From Halothece sp. MAG (GTDB lineage: Bacteria; Cyanobacteriota; Cyanobacteriia; Cyanobacteriales; Rubidibacteraceae): DNA of 5,283 bases. The position numbers were made by a program, and so were the translations under genes. The notes beneath the pieces are model-generated. The model was given only the letters and a program-made list of their open reading frames with translations, was not told the DNA's origin and did not search any database. Where the stretch lies: the NCBI GenBank assembly GCA_018610095.1, contig JAHEOB010000188.1, forward strand, positions 1 to 5,283, in the 5' to 3' direction. Shown here one piece after another: positions 1-4,793 of this stretch; positions within the stretch are counted from its first letter, which is position 1; each line of letters opens with the position of its first letter.

Positions 1-186
1 TTAAAGATTTATTTCCCCGTCTTTATCGATCATAATTTCTATTTCTTCCCTTAAAGGCGTAATCGCCAAAATGTAGATGATTTCCCTAGTTTCATCGAAT
101 CTAAATAACTCAATTGAGCAATAGGTGGTTGTGAGCTTCTGGCAAATGCTAACACTCGAAATGGCTTGTTGATTACTGACTGGCAT
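1..186 (-). CDS. DUF6888-like small protein
   Basis: A 61-residue protein starting MPVSNQQ and ending at the TAA that forms the first bases of the window. The core resembles, from memory, the cyanobacterial DUF6888 family: an N-terminal helix with a cysteine (SICQKL), then a strand-like ELFRFDE, YILA and a final EIEI..DGEI segment. Family function is unknown; members are often beside another tiny gene, which has led to toxin/antitoxin speculation. I chose the ATG at 186 because family members usually begin with M-P and GAGAG lies just upstream. A GTG at 195 in the same frame would add three residues. A second small frame ends inside this gene (stop at 173-175), so the two would be translationally coupled. 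No signal peptide or membrane segment is visible. Product identity rests on recalled similarity only. Confidence 0.7.
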   Translation of the reverse strand: MPVSNQQAISSVSICQKLTTTYCSIELFRFDETREIIYILAITPLREEIEIMIDKDGEINL

Positions 187-331
187 ATCTCTCACTCATT
201 GTCTCTACATCTCCATTAAAAATTTGATGATCCTCCAACGAGTGGTCTATGTTTGAGCGATAGTAATGCAGTTTTTCTTCGCGCAATTGGGACAGTTCCC
301 ACTGTAACGCCGGTAATGCCAAGACTAACGA
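173..331 (-). CDS. Possible small partner ORF overlapping the DUF6888-like gene, no clear start
   Basis: An open frame of 52 codons lies between a TAG (332-334) and a TAA (173-175), in a different frame from the DUF6888-like gene and overlapping its first 14 bases. The translation looks protein-like and helical: WELSQLREEKLHYYRSN is followed by an acidic stretch and ends SERYASQ. It has no ATG at its beginning; TTG at 320-322 is the only plausible start and has no ribosome binding site, so this may be the tail of a 5'-truncated gene. The overlap matches the arrangement expected for a coupled two-gene cassette. I do not recognise the family. Two other open frames here (216-401 and a short CxxC-containing frame) are judged less convincing. 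Confidence 0.3.
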   Translation of the reverse strand, partial: SLVLALPALQWELSQLREEKLHYYRSNIDHSLEDHQIFNGDVETMSERYASQ

Positions 332-446
332 CTATAGATCCTAGCCGTAGCAAAATCCCTACATTTGCAGAGCTACTGAGATGAGGAAATGATGAAATCA
401 ATAGCTTGAGAACTGGAGTTTTAGTAAATCTAACTTAGCTACAGAG

Positions 447-475
447 TTGCATAAGACTAAGCTATTCAATCTAAT
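447..475 (+). promoter_or_regulatory. Sigma70-type promoter for the secreted protein gene
   Basis: TTGCAT at 447-452 and TCTAAT at 470-475 are separated by exactly 17 bases, close to the -35 and -10 consensus (4/6 and 5/6 matches). Transcription would start near 482, giving a 5' leader of about 40 bases that contains the strong AGGAGGT ribosome binding site of the gene at 523. This is a motif match by eye, not an experimental start. Confidence 0.5.
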
Positions 476-522
476 GCAATAAAGAAGGATTGACTAAGAA
501 AGTTAATAAAAGGAGGTAACAT

Positions 523-888
523 ATGAACCGTGTAATTGCTTCTGCATTTGCCTTTGCTTCTCTTAGTTTTGGAATAGTTGGCATTTCAACTACTGCACAA
601 GCAACTGAGTTCCCTTGCAAGAGTTCTAACACTTCAATCAAAGTAGAAAACTCAAGTACCACAGCAAAGGAGAAATTGATCGCCTCTAACTCCTGCAAAG
701 GAGAAACAATAAAAACGGGAGATCAAGTGTGGAAGAATACATGCAACGTTTGTGATACTAGTTTGTTTGGATTTTCTAAAAGTTACACTTGGAAATTAGT
801 AGAAGGCTCCGGTATATGGAGCGATCAGGTTGGAGTTATGACTACTTGTGGAGATCCTAGAACTGGTGGTGTAGGTGGTGGGCTTTAA
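523..888 (+). CDS. Secreted small cysteine-containing protein, unknown function
   Basis: A 121-residue protein with a textbook Sec signal peptide: MNR, a hydrophobic stretch of alanine, phenylalanine and valine, then an AQA cleavage motif at residues 25-27. The mature protein of about 94 residues has five cysteines (32, 58, 74, 77, 109), including a CNVC pair, so one or two disulfides in the periplasm or outside the cell are likely. It also has a Trp/Tyr-containing central part and a glycine-rich C-terminus (TGGVGGGL). AGGAGGT at 511-517 lies five bases before the ATG, fixing the start, and a good promoter lies upstream. It appears to be a single-gene unit. No terminator with a T-tract follows; the next hairpin (915-944) lacks one. 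I do not recognise a family. It could be a species-restricted exported protein or small-peptide precursor. Confidence 0.8.
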   Translation: MNRVIASAFAFASLSFGIVGISTTAQATEFPCKSSNTSIKVENSSTTAKEKLIASNSCKGETIKTGDQVWKNTCNVCDTSLFGFSKSYTWKLVEGSGIWSDQVGVMTTCGDPRTGGVGGGL

Positions 889-910
889 CTTATTTAGCAT
901 GAGGGCTGAG

Positions 911-944
911 AATCCTACGACTACAATTTTAATTTAGTCGGTAG
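911..944 (+). repeat. Imperfect hairpin resembling an IS200/IS605 (TnpB-type) right end
   Basis: CTACGACTA (915-923) pairs with TAGTCGGTAG (935-944), with one bulged G and an AT-rich 11-base loop. It is preceded by GAGAATC. Cyanobacterial IS200/IS605-family elements commonly finish with a hairpin of the form AATCCC...ACTA...TAGT...GGG, and this looks like a decayed version. No tnpA or tnpB reading frame adjoins it, so at most it is a solitary element end. It could instead be a stray stem-loop downstream of the secreted protein gene. Confidence 0.3.
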
Positions 945-951
945 ACCGCGC

Positions 952-1125
952 TCACGGGACGTTGGAACTAAGTTCCGACCACGGCGCCTTATGAATCAGC
1001 CCATCTGCGGTACGATAGAAATAGTAGGCATTATAACCAAGAGCTAATCGCCACCTACTAAAAAGTACAGAATTAATTTTCCCAAAAACCAAAACACTGC
1101 TTCCCGCTTGAACTGCGCAGGCTAC
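952..1125 (-). pseudogene. C-terminal remnant of an unidentified protein
   Basis: Fifty-seven codons are open between TAA (1126-1128) and TGA (952-954), with no ATG or GTG in frame. The translation is clearly protein-like: VFGKINSVLFSRWRLALGYN, then AYYFYRTADGLIHKAPW and a short SELSSNVP tail. The upstream end meets the folded RNA-like segment that begins near 1115, so the gene may have been cut by insertion of that element. The reading frame also contains the tight inverted repeat GGAACTAAGTTCC (964-976, extended to 961-979 with a wobble pair). I do not recognise the family. The lack of a start and of a ribosome binding site argues against an intact gene. Confidence 0.4.
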
Positions 1126-1226
1126 TTAGTTTAACGGAGCTGTCCTTGGAGGAAACCTCCAAGGCGGGGTTCATAAACACCTGAACCAAGTTCAGGCGAC
1201 GACCCCTTGCCTGTACGCTTCGTTAA
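1117..1226 (+). ncRNA. Structured RNA-like segment, candidate HEARO/omegaRNA remnant
   Basis: The following pairings can be read directly. TTAACGGAGC (1131-1140) pairs with GCTTCGTTAA (1217-1226): ten pairs with one G-U. Inside it, CCTTGGAGG (1144-1152) and CCTCCAAGG (1156-1164) form a 9-bp hairpin with an AAA loop. GGGGTT (1166-1171) pairs with GACCCC (1201-1206) and encloses CCTGAAC/GTTCAGG (1180-1186/1190-1196). GCAGGC (1117-1122) can also pair with GCCTGT (1209-1214), which crosses the ten-pair stem and makes a pseudoknot. This compact multi-stem plan, with AGGCGACGACC after the apical hairpin, recalls the HEARO RNA (IscB omegaRNA), for which cyanobacteria carry many copies. No iscB follows on the plus strand, so it would be an orphan. 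It might equally be an unrelated non-autonomous element. No promoter was identified. Confidence 0.45.
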
Positions 1227-1626
1227 GAGTTCCCGGTTTGTCGGTTGCGCCACTGATTGAGAAGATTGCTTGCTACACCCGCTGGCTGAAAGTTTGGATT
1301 TGCTGCATTTCCCACCACTTCAACCTTGGACCGCATTTCGGTGGGTAAATCCTGCTCACTCATCTGCTGGGCTAAGTGCAGTTTTACTAAATGACGCGAA
1401 GCTAAATTTTGTATCTTTAACTGGGCAGCTTCATAAATCAGGTTTTCTAAGTTCTCCTCAAAAAAGCCCTGCTGATGCGATTCAGGAATGTCTAAATTAA
1501 TCTTGTCAACTTGTTGTTGATAAGCCGTTAGTTCTTCATTCGTTCCTGATGGGATTTATAGATTGAACCCAATCTATTGAACTGGTTGGGTGCAAGTTGA
1601 AGTTGGTCAATGTAGCAAAAATGAAA
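1223..1626 (-). pseudogene. Frameshifted remnant of an unidentified helical protein
   Basis: Two consecutive minus-strand frames read as one protein. Frame A (1626 down to the TAA at 1528-1530) gives IDQLQLAPNQFNRLGSIYK followed by SHQERMK. Frame B (1555 down to the TAA at 1223-1225) continues ELTAYQQQVDKINLDIPESH and runs for about 100 further residues: mostly helical and charged, with EENLENLIYEAAQLKIQNLA and PTEMRSKVEVVG, ending NLLNQWRNRQTGNS. An indel between 1528 and 1555 explains the switch. Neither frame has a proper start: frame A begins at a TAG (1627-1629) right beside the terminator-like hairpin after hspA, so the 5' part of the gene is missing. The 3' end runs into the folded RNA-like segment, so the native C-terminus may also be lost. 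I do not recognise the family. A plus-strand frame across 1270-1500 is its shadow. Confidence 0.5.
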
Positions 1627-1630
1627 CTAT

Positions 1631-1654
1631 CCCCCTCCCGCTCTGGAAGGGGGG
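1631..1654 (-). terminator. Strong hairpin downstream of hspA, terminator-like
   Basis: CCCCCTCC (1631-1638) and GGAAGGGGGG (1645-1654) form a GC-rich stem with one bulged A and a six-base loop, 28 bases past the hspA stop. On the minus strand it is followed by ATAG and then a T-rich stretch (TTTCATTTTTG). The T-tract is interrupted and displaced by a few bases, so termination would be imperfect. Similar C-rich/G-rich stems also occur as intergenic repeats in cyanobacteria. Confidence 0.45.
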
Positions 1655-1681
1655 TTGGAAACCTTTAGGAGGTGTTAACGG

Positions 1682-2161
1682 CTAGGACTGTCCGTTGGAA
1701 CCCGCTATGGCTTGCTGCGATTGACTACCCAAGTTGATTTTTACTTGCTGATTTTTCGCTTGTTCTACCTTGGGTAGCTGTAGTGTCAGGATACCGTTGG
1801 TGTAGTCAGCTTGTGCCTGATCTTGCTTAACGCCTTCCGGTAAGCTGATGGTACGGCTGAATTGACCGTATTGGAATTCAGAGCCGTAGCTGTTATCGCC
1901 CTTGTCTTCGTGGCGGAATTCGCCACTAATGGTTACCGAGTCACGGTTAACGGTCACATCTAAATCATCAGCATTCATGCCCGGGACTTGGGCTTTTAGT
2001 TCTAAGTGATCGCCAGCATCGTTTAATTCGATAGGAATTTGACCCCATTCCGGAGTCAGAGCGCGGTCACCTGTCATTTCATTGAACAGGCGATCTAAGT
2101 AATCCATTTGACGACGGAAAGTATCGAATTGGGTTGCAGGATTCCAACGTGCCAGTGCCAT
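1682..2161 (-). CDS. hspA: Class A small heat-shock protein (Hsp20/alpha-crystallin)
   Basis: A 159-residue ATP-independent chaperone of the HspA/Hsp17 type, which binds unfolding proteins and, in cyanobacteria, also thylakoid membranes during heat and light stress. It forms large oligomers in the cytoplasm. The N-terminal arm begins MALARWNPATQFDTFRRQMD and carries the amphipathic LDRLFNEM. The alpha-crystallin domain covers about residues 41-135, with PIELNDAGDHLELKAQVPG, VTISGEFRHE, the FSRTISLPEGV strand and the signature NGILTLQLPK (122-131). The C-terminal IxI anchor is present as V140-K-I142. Length is normal. GGAGGTGA (2169-2176) lies seven bases before the ATG and fixes the start. 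It appears monocistronic, followed by a strong hairpin. No CIRCE operator is visible upstream; a possible start-codon-covering hairpin is described separately. Confidence 0.96.
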   Translation of the reverse strand: MALARWNPATQFDTFRRQMDYLDRLFNEMTGDRALTPEWGQIPIELNDAGDHLELKAQVPGMNADDLDVTVNRDSVTISGEFRHEDKGDNSYGSEFQYGQFSRTISLPEGVKQDQAQADYTNGILTLQLPKVEQAKNQQVKINLGSQSQQAIAGSNGQS

Positions 2162-2208
2162 AGCGCTGTCACCTCCTCTCTCTCAAGGCTCCAACTGCTC
2201 GCACTTGG
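2152..2208 (-). promoter_or_regulatory. Possible RNA thermometer in the hspA leader
   Basis: In the hspA mRNA, CCAAGTGCGAGC (2208-2197) can pair with GCTATGGCACTGG (2164-2152), which includes the AUG. The stem has small bulges (CCA, GTGC and AGC pair with GCT, GCAC and TGG) and encloses a loop of about 32 bases holding the Shine-Dalgarno sequence. Heat-labile leader hairpins control hsp17 in Synechocystis, so the idea is reasonable, but the pairing was found by eye and its stability was not calculated. Confidence 0.3.
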
Positions 2209-2314
2209 TATTTCATTAATTAAGGATGGGAGATTGAGGGGTGATTCATCAGTAGGGGGAACCGACTTGAAGATTAGTCTGTACCGTAAAGGATTTATGG
2301 CCATTCATTGTTGA

Positions 2315-2437
2315 TTTTCCAATTTTGAAAAAGATCGTCAAGGAAATCTCTGGTATCGAGTTGGCTTTCCGAAAGGTGGCGCTTCTGGTTGGATTCGAGA
2401 AGACTTTTTGAAAAGATTACATTGTTATTATGATTAA
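2315..2437 (+). pseudogene. C-terminal fragment of a bacterial SH3 (SH3b) domain protein
   Basis: Forty codons are open between TGA (2312-2314) and TAA (2435-2437). The translation contains DRQGNLWYRVGFP, then KGGASGWIREDFL: the pattern WY.V.F...GA.GWI..DF. This is typical of the last strands of cyanobacterial SH3-like domains attached to cell-wall enzymes or lipoproteins. There is no start codon or ribosome binding site. The in-frame sequence upstream, antisense to the hspA start region, does not look like the first half of an SH3 domain. It is therefore a truncated relic, probably cut off when the hspA locus was placed beside it. SH3b domains usually bind peptidoglycan. Confidence 0.55.
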
Positions 2438-2754
2438 TTTGTGTAATCGATTGAATTAAGCATAATAACTATCTGCTTCAAGTTTTACAAGTCATCTTGG
2501 CAAAATTATTCATTTATCTTGGGTGTTCTGATACGATTCCTCAAACCATTATTGTAAAGAAAAAGGACAATTATTAATCCGTGCGGTAAATGCTTAACAC
2601 CCTAAAGATTTTTGGAAGCCTTATATGACAAGCAAATTGAAGACTAATATCAAGTCACTGATGTGTTAACTATTAGTCGCACTCATTAATATCTGATATG
2701 CCTATACAATCAGTAAAATCTTTGAGAATAAGATGCATCTAACAGCAATGTCAA
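2438..2754 (+). other. AT-rich intergenic region with a faint decayed coding trace
   Basis: No intact gene, RNA gene or clear repeat was found in these 317 bases. On the plus strand, a frame from 2515 reads YLGCSDTIPQTIIVKKK. A one-base shift near 2560-2567 continues GQLLIRAVNA, a stop, and then HPKDFWKPYMTSKLKT up to the TAA at 2667-2669. It looks like a gene broken by a frameshift and a stop, but is too short to identify. The stretch serves as a spacer between the SH3 relic and the end of the minus-strand 60-residue gene. Confidence 0.35.
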
Positions 2755-2937
2755 TTATATAGTCCTATAGTTTTGGTTTAGTTGTTTGACCTTTTCTTGT
2801 ATTAATCTTTGATAACAAATGGCGTTACAAATCGGATCCATGCCAAACTTAAAATTAGAACTAGTCAATGTATTTAACCAATCTTGAATCGAGTTAATCG
2901 TAATGGCATGCGAATTATAAGACAAATGATGACTCAT
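2755..2937 (-). CDS. Small protein of unknown function, shares a leader with the lysozyme gene
   Basis: A 60-residue protein beginning MSHHLSYNSHAITINSIQDW and ending QNYRTI. The start at 2937 is supported by AGGAG (2943-2947) five bases upstream. An in-frame GTG at 2961 would add eight residues (MKAKKGEV) but has no ribosome binding site. The sequence is polar, with an IQDWLNTL helix, two cysteines (44 and 48 counted from this start) and a basic QRLIQEKVKQLNQNY C-terminal helix. No signal peptide, membrane segment or known domain is visible. Its upstream ~92 bases closely resemble those of the lysozyme gene at 4108-4758, so the two may be co-expressed although unlinked in an operon. I do not recognise the family; a regulator or phage-like accessory protein is possible but unsupported. 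Confidence 0.55.
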   Translation of the reverse strand: MSHHLSYNSHAITINSIQDWLNTLTSSNFKFGMDPICNAICYQRLIQEKVKQLNQNYRTI

Positions 2938-2944
2938 AACTTCT

Positions 2945-3037
2945 CCTTTTTTTGCCTTCACTTGATCGCTAGTTTGTTTCTTTCTTTTTTATGCAGGAGA
3001 TCTAGCTACTTGATTGTTATGCCTCTAGAAACTGGTT
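2945..3037 (-). repeat. Leader repeat copy 1, upstream of the 60-residue gene
   Basis: This 93-base segment is about three-quarters identical, with a few single-base gaps, to 4778-4868 in the same orientation. The best blocks, read on the gene strand, are AACCAGTTTCTA (12 of 12), CTGCAT, GAAACAAACTA (11 of 11) and AGTGAAGG, followed by an A-rich run and the ribosome binding site. All frames contain stops, so the conservation is at DNA or RNA level. It lies directly upstream of the small gene and at the left end of the region containing the recombinase gene, so it could be a shared promoter/leader or a recombination site. Confidence 0.7.
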
Positions 3038-3152
3038 AAACTTCAATCGGGAAATTAATCTTATAACATTGGTTTGGACTAATGGTTTTGTCTGTCCATC
3101 AGGGCTTATCGTGGATGGTAGAAGATTCCAAAAGGCATCCAATTGAGGATTA

Positions 3153-4037
3153 ATGACTAGCCGTTTAAGCACAAAACCAATCCAAGCAGAGATTGTTACA
3201 CAGGACTCGGATTTATTAAATGACACCAATGCCCTGCTCACGGCTTGGTTGCATGGCAAAGCTCCCAGTACCAAAGAGCTCTATCGCAATGCAGTGAGCA
3301 ACTTTTTTGAGTTTGGTGGCAATTTATTTTCGGGGATAATCACCCTTCAACAATGGCAGGAAACCCTCTCTCAACATTACAAAGTCACCACTGCGAATAA
3401 ACAAGTTAGTGCGATTCGGTCGTTATTTCGTTTTGCTCATCGTATGGGGTTGATCGATCAGAACCCCACCATTTACCTAAAAGACCTAAAACCGAGTAAA
3501 GAGAAAGCTAAGCAGTCAAAATCCATCAACCAGAAAATTTGTTCTGTGCAGGAGATTATCGCGATTGCCAACGCTGCTAAGTATCTCAGAGACAAGTTAA
3601 TGGTTTTGACGGCTTACCGATTGGGGTTAAGGATTGATGAGTTACTGAGATTACACTGGGATGATTTTTTTCAAATCAACGGTGATTGGTTGGTGACGAT
3701 TACTGGTAAAAACGGGAAAATCCGAGAACTGAAGTTAGAGACCCAATGGGTTGAACAGTTAAGACAGTTGGGAACCAACGGATGGGTGTTTCAAACCGCC
3801 AACGGGGAGAAAGTGAAGTCTCAGATCGCCCATAAATCCCTGAAACGGATGATTAAGAGAGCAGGAGTAAATCCTGAAATCTCTTGGCACTGGTTTAGAC
3901 ATTCCATGGTTAGTCACAGTCTATATAACGGGGCAAGCCTGGAATCGATCCGGAAAAAAGCGGGGCATTCCTCAATTGCAACAACGCAGATTTATTGGCA
4001 TGAGCAAGAGAATGCTAATCAGTTTATTGAACTATAA
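3153..4037 (+). CDS. Tyrosine recombinase/integrase (phage-integrase family)
   Basis: A 294-residue site-specific recombinase of XerC/XerD size, which cuts and rejoins DNA at paired sites through a covalent phosphotyrosine link. Residues ~25-110 form the SAM-like core-binding domain (TKELYRNAVSNFFEF, then ANKQVSAIRSLFRFAHRMGL). Residues ~130-294 are the catalytic domain, with a complete active site: Arg160 in LGLRIDELLRLHWDD, Lys186 in the TGKNGK hairpin, His246 and Arg249 in HWFRH, His272 in GHSS and nucleophile Tyr281 in TTQIYWH. It is probably functional. GAGG (3145-3148) precedes the ATG by four bases. It is transcribed opposite to its neighbours, converging with the lysozyme gene. It sits between the two leader repeats, whose role as its target is a hypothesis. 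It lacks the extra N-terminal arm-binding domain of large phage integrases. XerC/D housekeeping function is unlikely given the context. Confidence 0.93.
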   Translation: MTSRLSTKPIQAEIVTQDSDLLNDTNALLTAWLHGKAPSTKELYRNAVSNFFEFGGNLFSGIITLQQWQETLSQHYKVTTANKQVSAIRSLFRFAHRMGLIDQNPTIYLKDLKPSKEKAKQSKSINQKICSVQEIIAIANAAKYLRDKLMVLTAYRLGLRIDELLRLHWDDFFQINGDWLVTITGKNGKIRELKLETQWVEQLRQLGTNGWVFQTANGEKVKSQIAHKSLKRMIKRAGVNPEISWHWFRHSMVSHSLYNGASLESIRKKAGHSSIATTQIYWHEQENANQFIEL

Positions 4038-4039
4038 TC

Positions 4040-4054
4040 CCTTCCATTGGGAGG
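4040..4054. terminator. Small hairpin between convergent recombinase and lysozyme genes
   Basis: CCTTCC (4040-4045) pairs with GGGAGG (4049-4054), with one T-G pair and an ATT loop, three bases after the recombinase stop. It is positioned to end transcription from one or both of the convergent genes, but no T-tract follows on either side, so it is only a weak terminator candidate. Confidence 0.25.
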
Positions 4055-4107
4055 TAAGTGGATAACGCTAAGTGTCAAAGTAGTACAAAAATGAACTGGG
4101 ATTCACA

Positions 4108-4758
4108 TTATGCAGCAAACAAGTTCGCTTCCTGGGTTCTCCGTCTAACCAGACCATCTAACTTACGACCACCAGCGTTAACCCATTTGTTAAACTCTGC
4201 TTTAGCAGCATCATAATCACCTTGATTTAACTTTTCAAGCAGTGTAGAGTTCTTCAAAGCATTAACCCCAACATTAAAGCTAAATGACACCAAGGCATCA
4301 AATTGGTTTTGGTTGATTGGTACGGTAACGTTTTCCCTCACTGCTTGTTCAAATCGTTCTAGGTCTTGTTTAAGTAGTTGTTCAGCTTTTTCCTCATCAA
4401 TTGTCATTCCTGGTTTAGCTGTCTCCGTATGTCCGTAACCAATTGTCCAAACGTCTCCACTATCTTGATATGCCTGTAATCGTAATCCTTCAAATTGTTT
4501 GATTAAATTAATTCCTTGTTGGCTAATGGTTGTCGGTTGGTTATTGTTATTTTGATGATCGCTGTTATTATCGTTGATTGTTTCAACATGACCTTTAAAA
4601 GCATAAGCAGTTATTTTATAGTAACTCCCCATGTCTTCTACTGACTCAGTAGGGAAAATTTCTCCTGCTTTTAATTGGTAAACATCACTTGGTTGAAGGG
4701 TACTTGATTGTGCAGTTGAGTTTTTAATGACTGTGTTGTGAGTTGCTTTAATATTCAT
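4108..4758 (-). CDS. GH24 lysozyme (phage-type endolysin) with SH3-like N-terminal domain
   Basis: A 216-residue muramidase that cleaves the MurNAc-GlcNAc bond of peptidoglycan. Residues ~12-60 form an SH3-like segment (SSTLQPSDVYQLKAGEIF, then GSYYKITA) seen in cyanobacterial wall-active proteins. An Asn-rich linker (61-75) leads to the GH24 domain (~78-216). The T4/P21-type catalytic spacing is exact: Glu90, eight residues, Asp99, five residues, Thr105 in FEGLRLQAYQDSGDVWTIGYGHT read as two parts (FEGLRLQAY and DSGDVWTIGYGHT). The C-terminal RRRTQEANLFA motif is also typical. There is no signal peptide or signal-anchor helix, so export would need a holin or cell lysis. The ATG at 4758 lacks a close ribosome binding site, but a 12-codon frame ends in TGA overlapping it. 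Its leader matches that of the 60-residue gene. Prophage relic or domesticated lysozyme are both possible. Confidence 0.92.
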   Translation of the reverse strand: MNIKATHNTVIKNSTAQSSTLQPSDVYQLKAGEIFPTESVEDMGSYYKITAYAFKGHVETINDNNSDHQNNNNQPTTISQQGINLIKQFEGLRLQAYQDSGDVWTIGYGHTETAKPGMTIDEEKAEQLLKQDLERFEQAVRENVTVPINQNQFDALVSFSFNVGVNALKNSTLLEKLNQGDYDAAKAEFNKWVNAGGRKLDGLVRRRTQEANLFAA

Positions 4759-4793
4759 GATTTTTCTTGATTCTTTTCCTTTTTGACCTTCAC
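4755..4793 (-). CDS. Possible 12-codon leader ORF coupled to the lysozyme start
   Basis: GTG at 4793 opens a frame reading MKVKKEKNQEKS, whose TGA (4755-4757) overlaps the lysozyme ATG as ATGA, the classic translational-coupling geometry. The equivalent place in the other leader copy has GTG AAG GCA AAA AAA, which runs in frame into the 60-residue protein as MKAKKGEV. No Shine-Dalgarno sequence precedes either GTG, so this may be a chance frame. The alternative is that a small indel separated an originally longer lysozyme N-terminus. Confidence 0.2.
   Translation of the reverse strand: MKVKKEKNQEKS

Noticed and set aside
216..401. Minus-strand 61-codon frame (MISSFPHLSS...)
   Set aside because: No ribosome binding site and unconvincing composition; it overlaps the more protein-like frame at 173-331.
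471..698. Minus-strand 75-codon frame
   Set aside because: Antisense to the promoter, signal peptide and first part of the secreted protein gene, which is well supported.
1270..1500. Plus-strand 76-codon frame
   Set aside because: Shadow of the minus-strand helical-protein remnant; no ribosome binding site.
1682..2300. CIRCE operator (TTAGCACTC-N9-GAGTGCTAA) upstream of hspA
   Set aside because: Not found; no inverted repeat of that form is present in the hspA leader.
2095..2314. Frames on both strands across the hspA 5' end (2095-2304 minus, 2108-2314 plus)
   Set aside because: Both overlap the first codons and leader of hspA in other frames; no domain recognised.
3017..3274. Minus-strand 85-codon frame
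   Set aside because: Antisense to the recombinase N-terminus and its upstream region, and it overlaps leader repeat copy 1.
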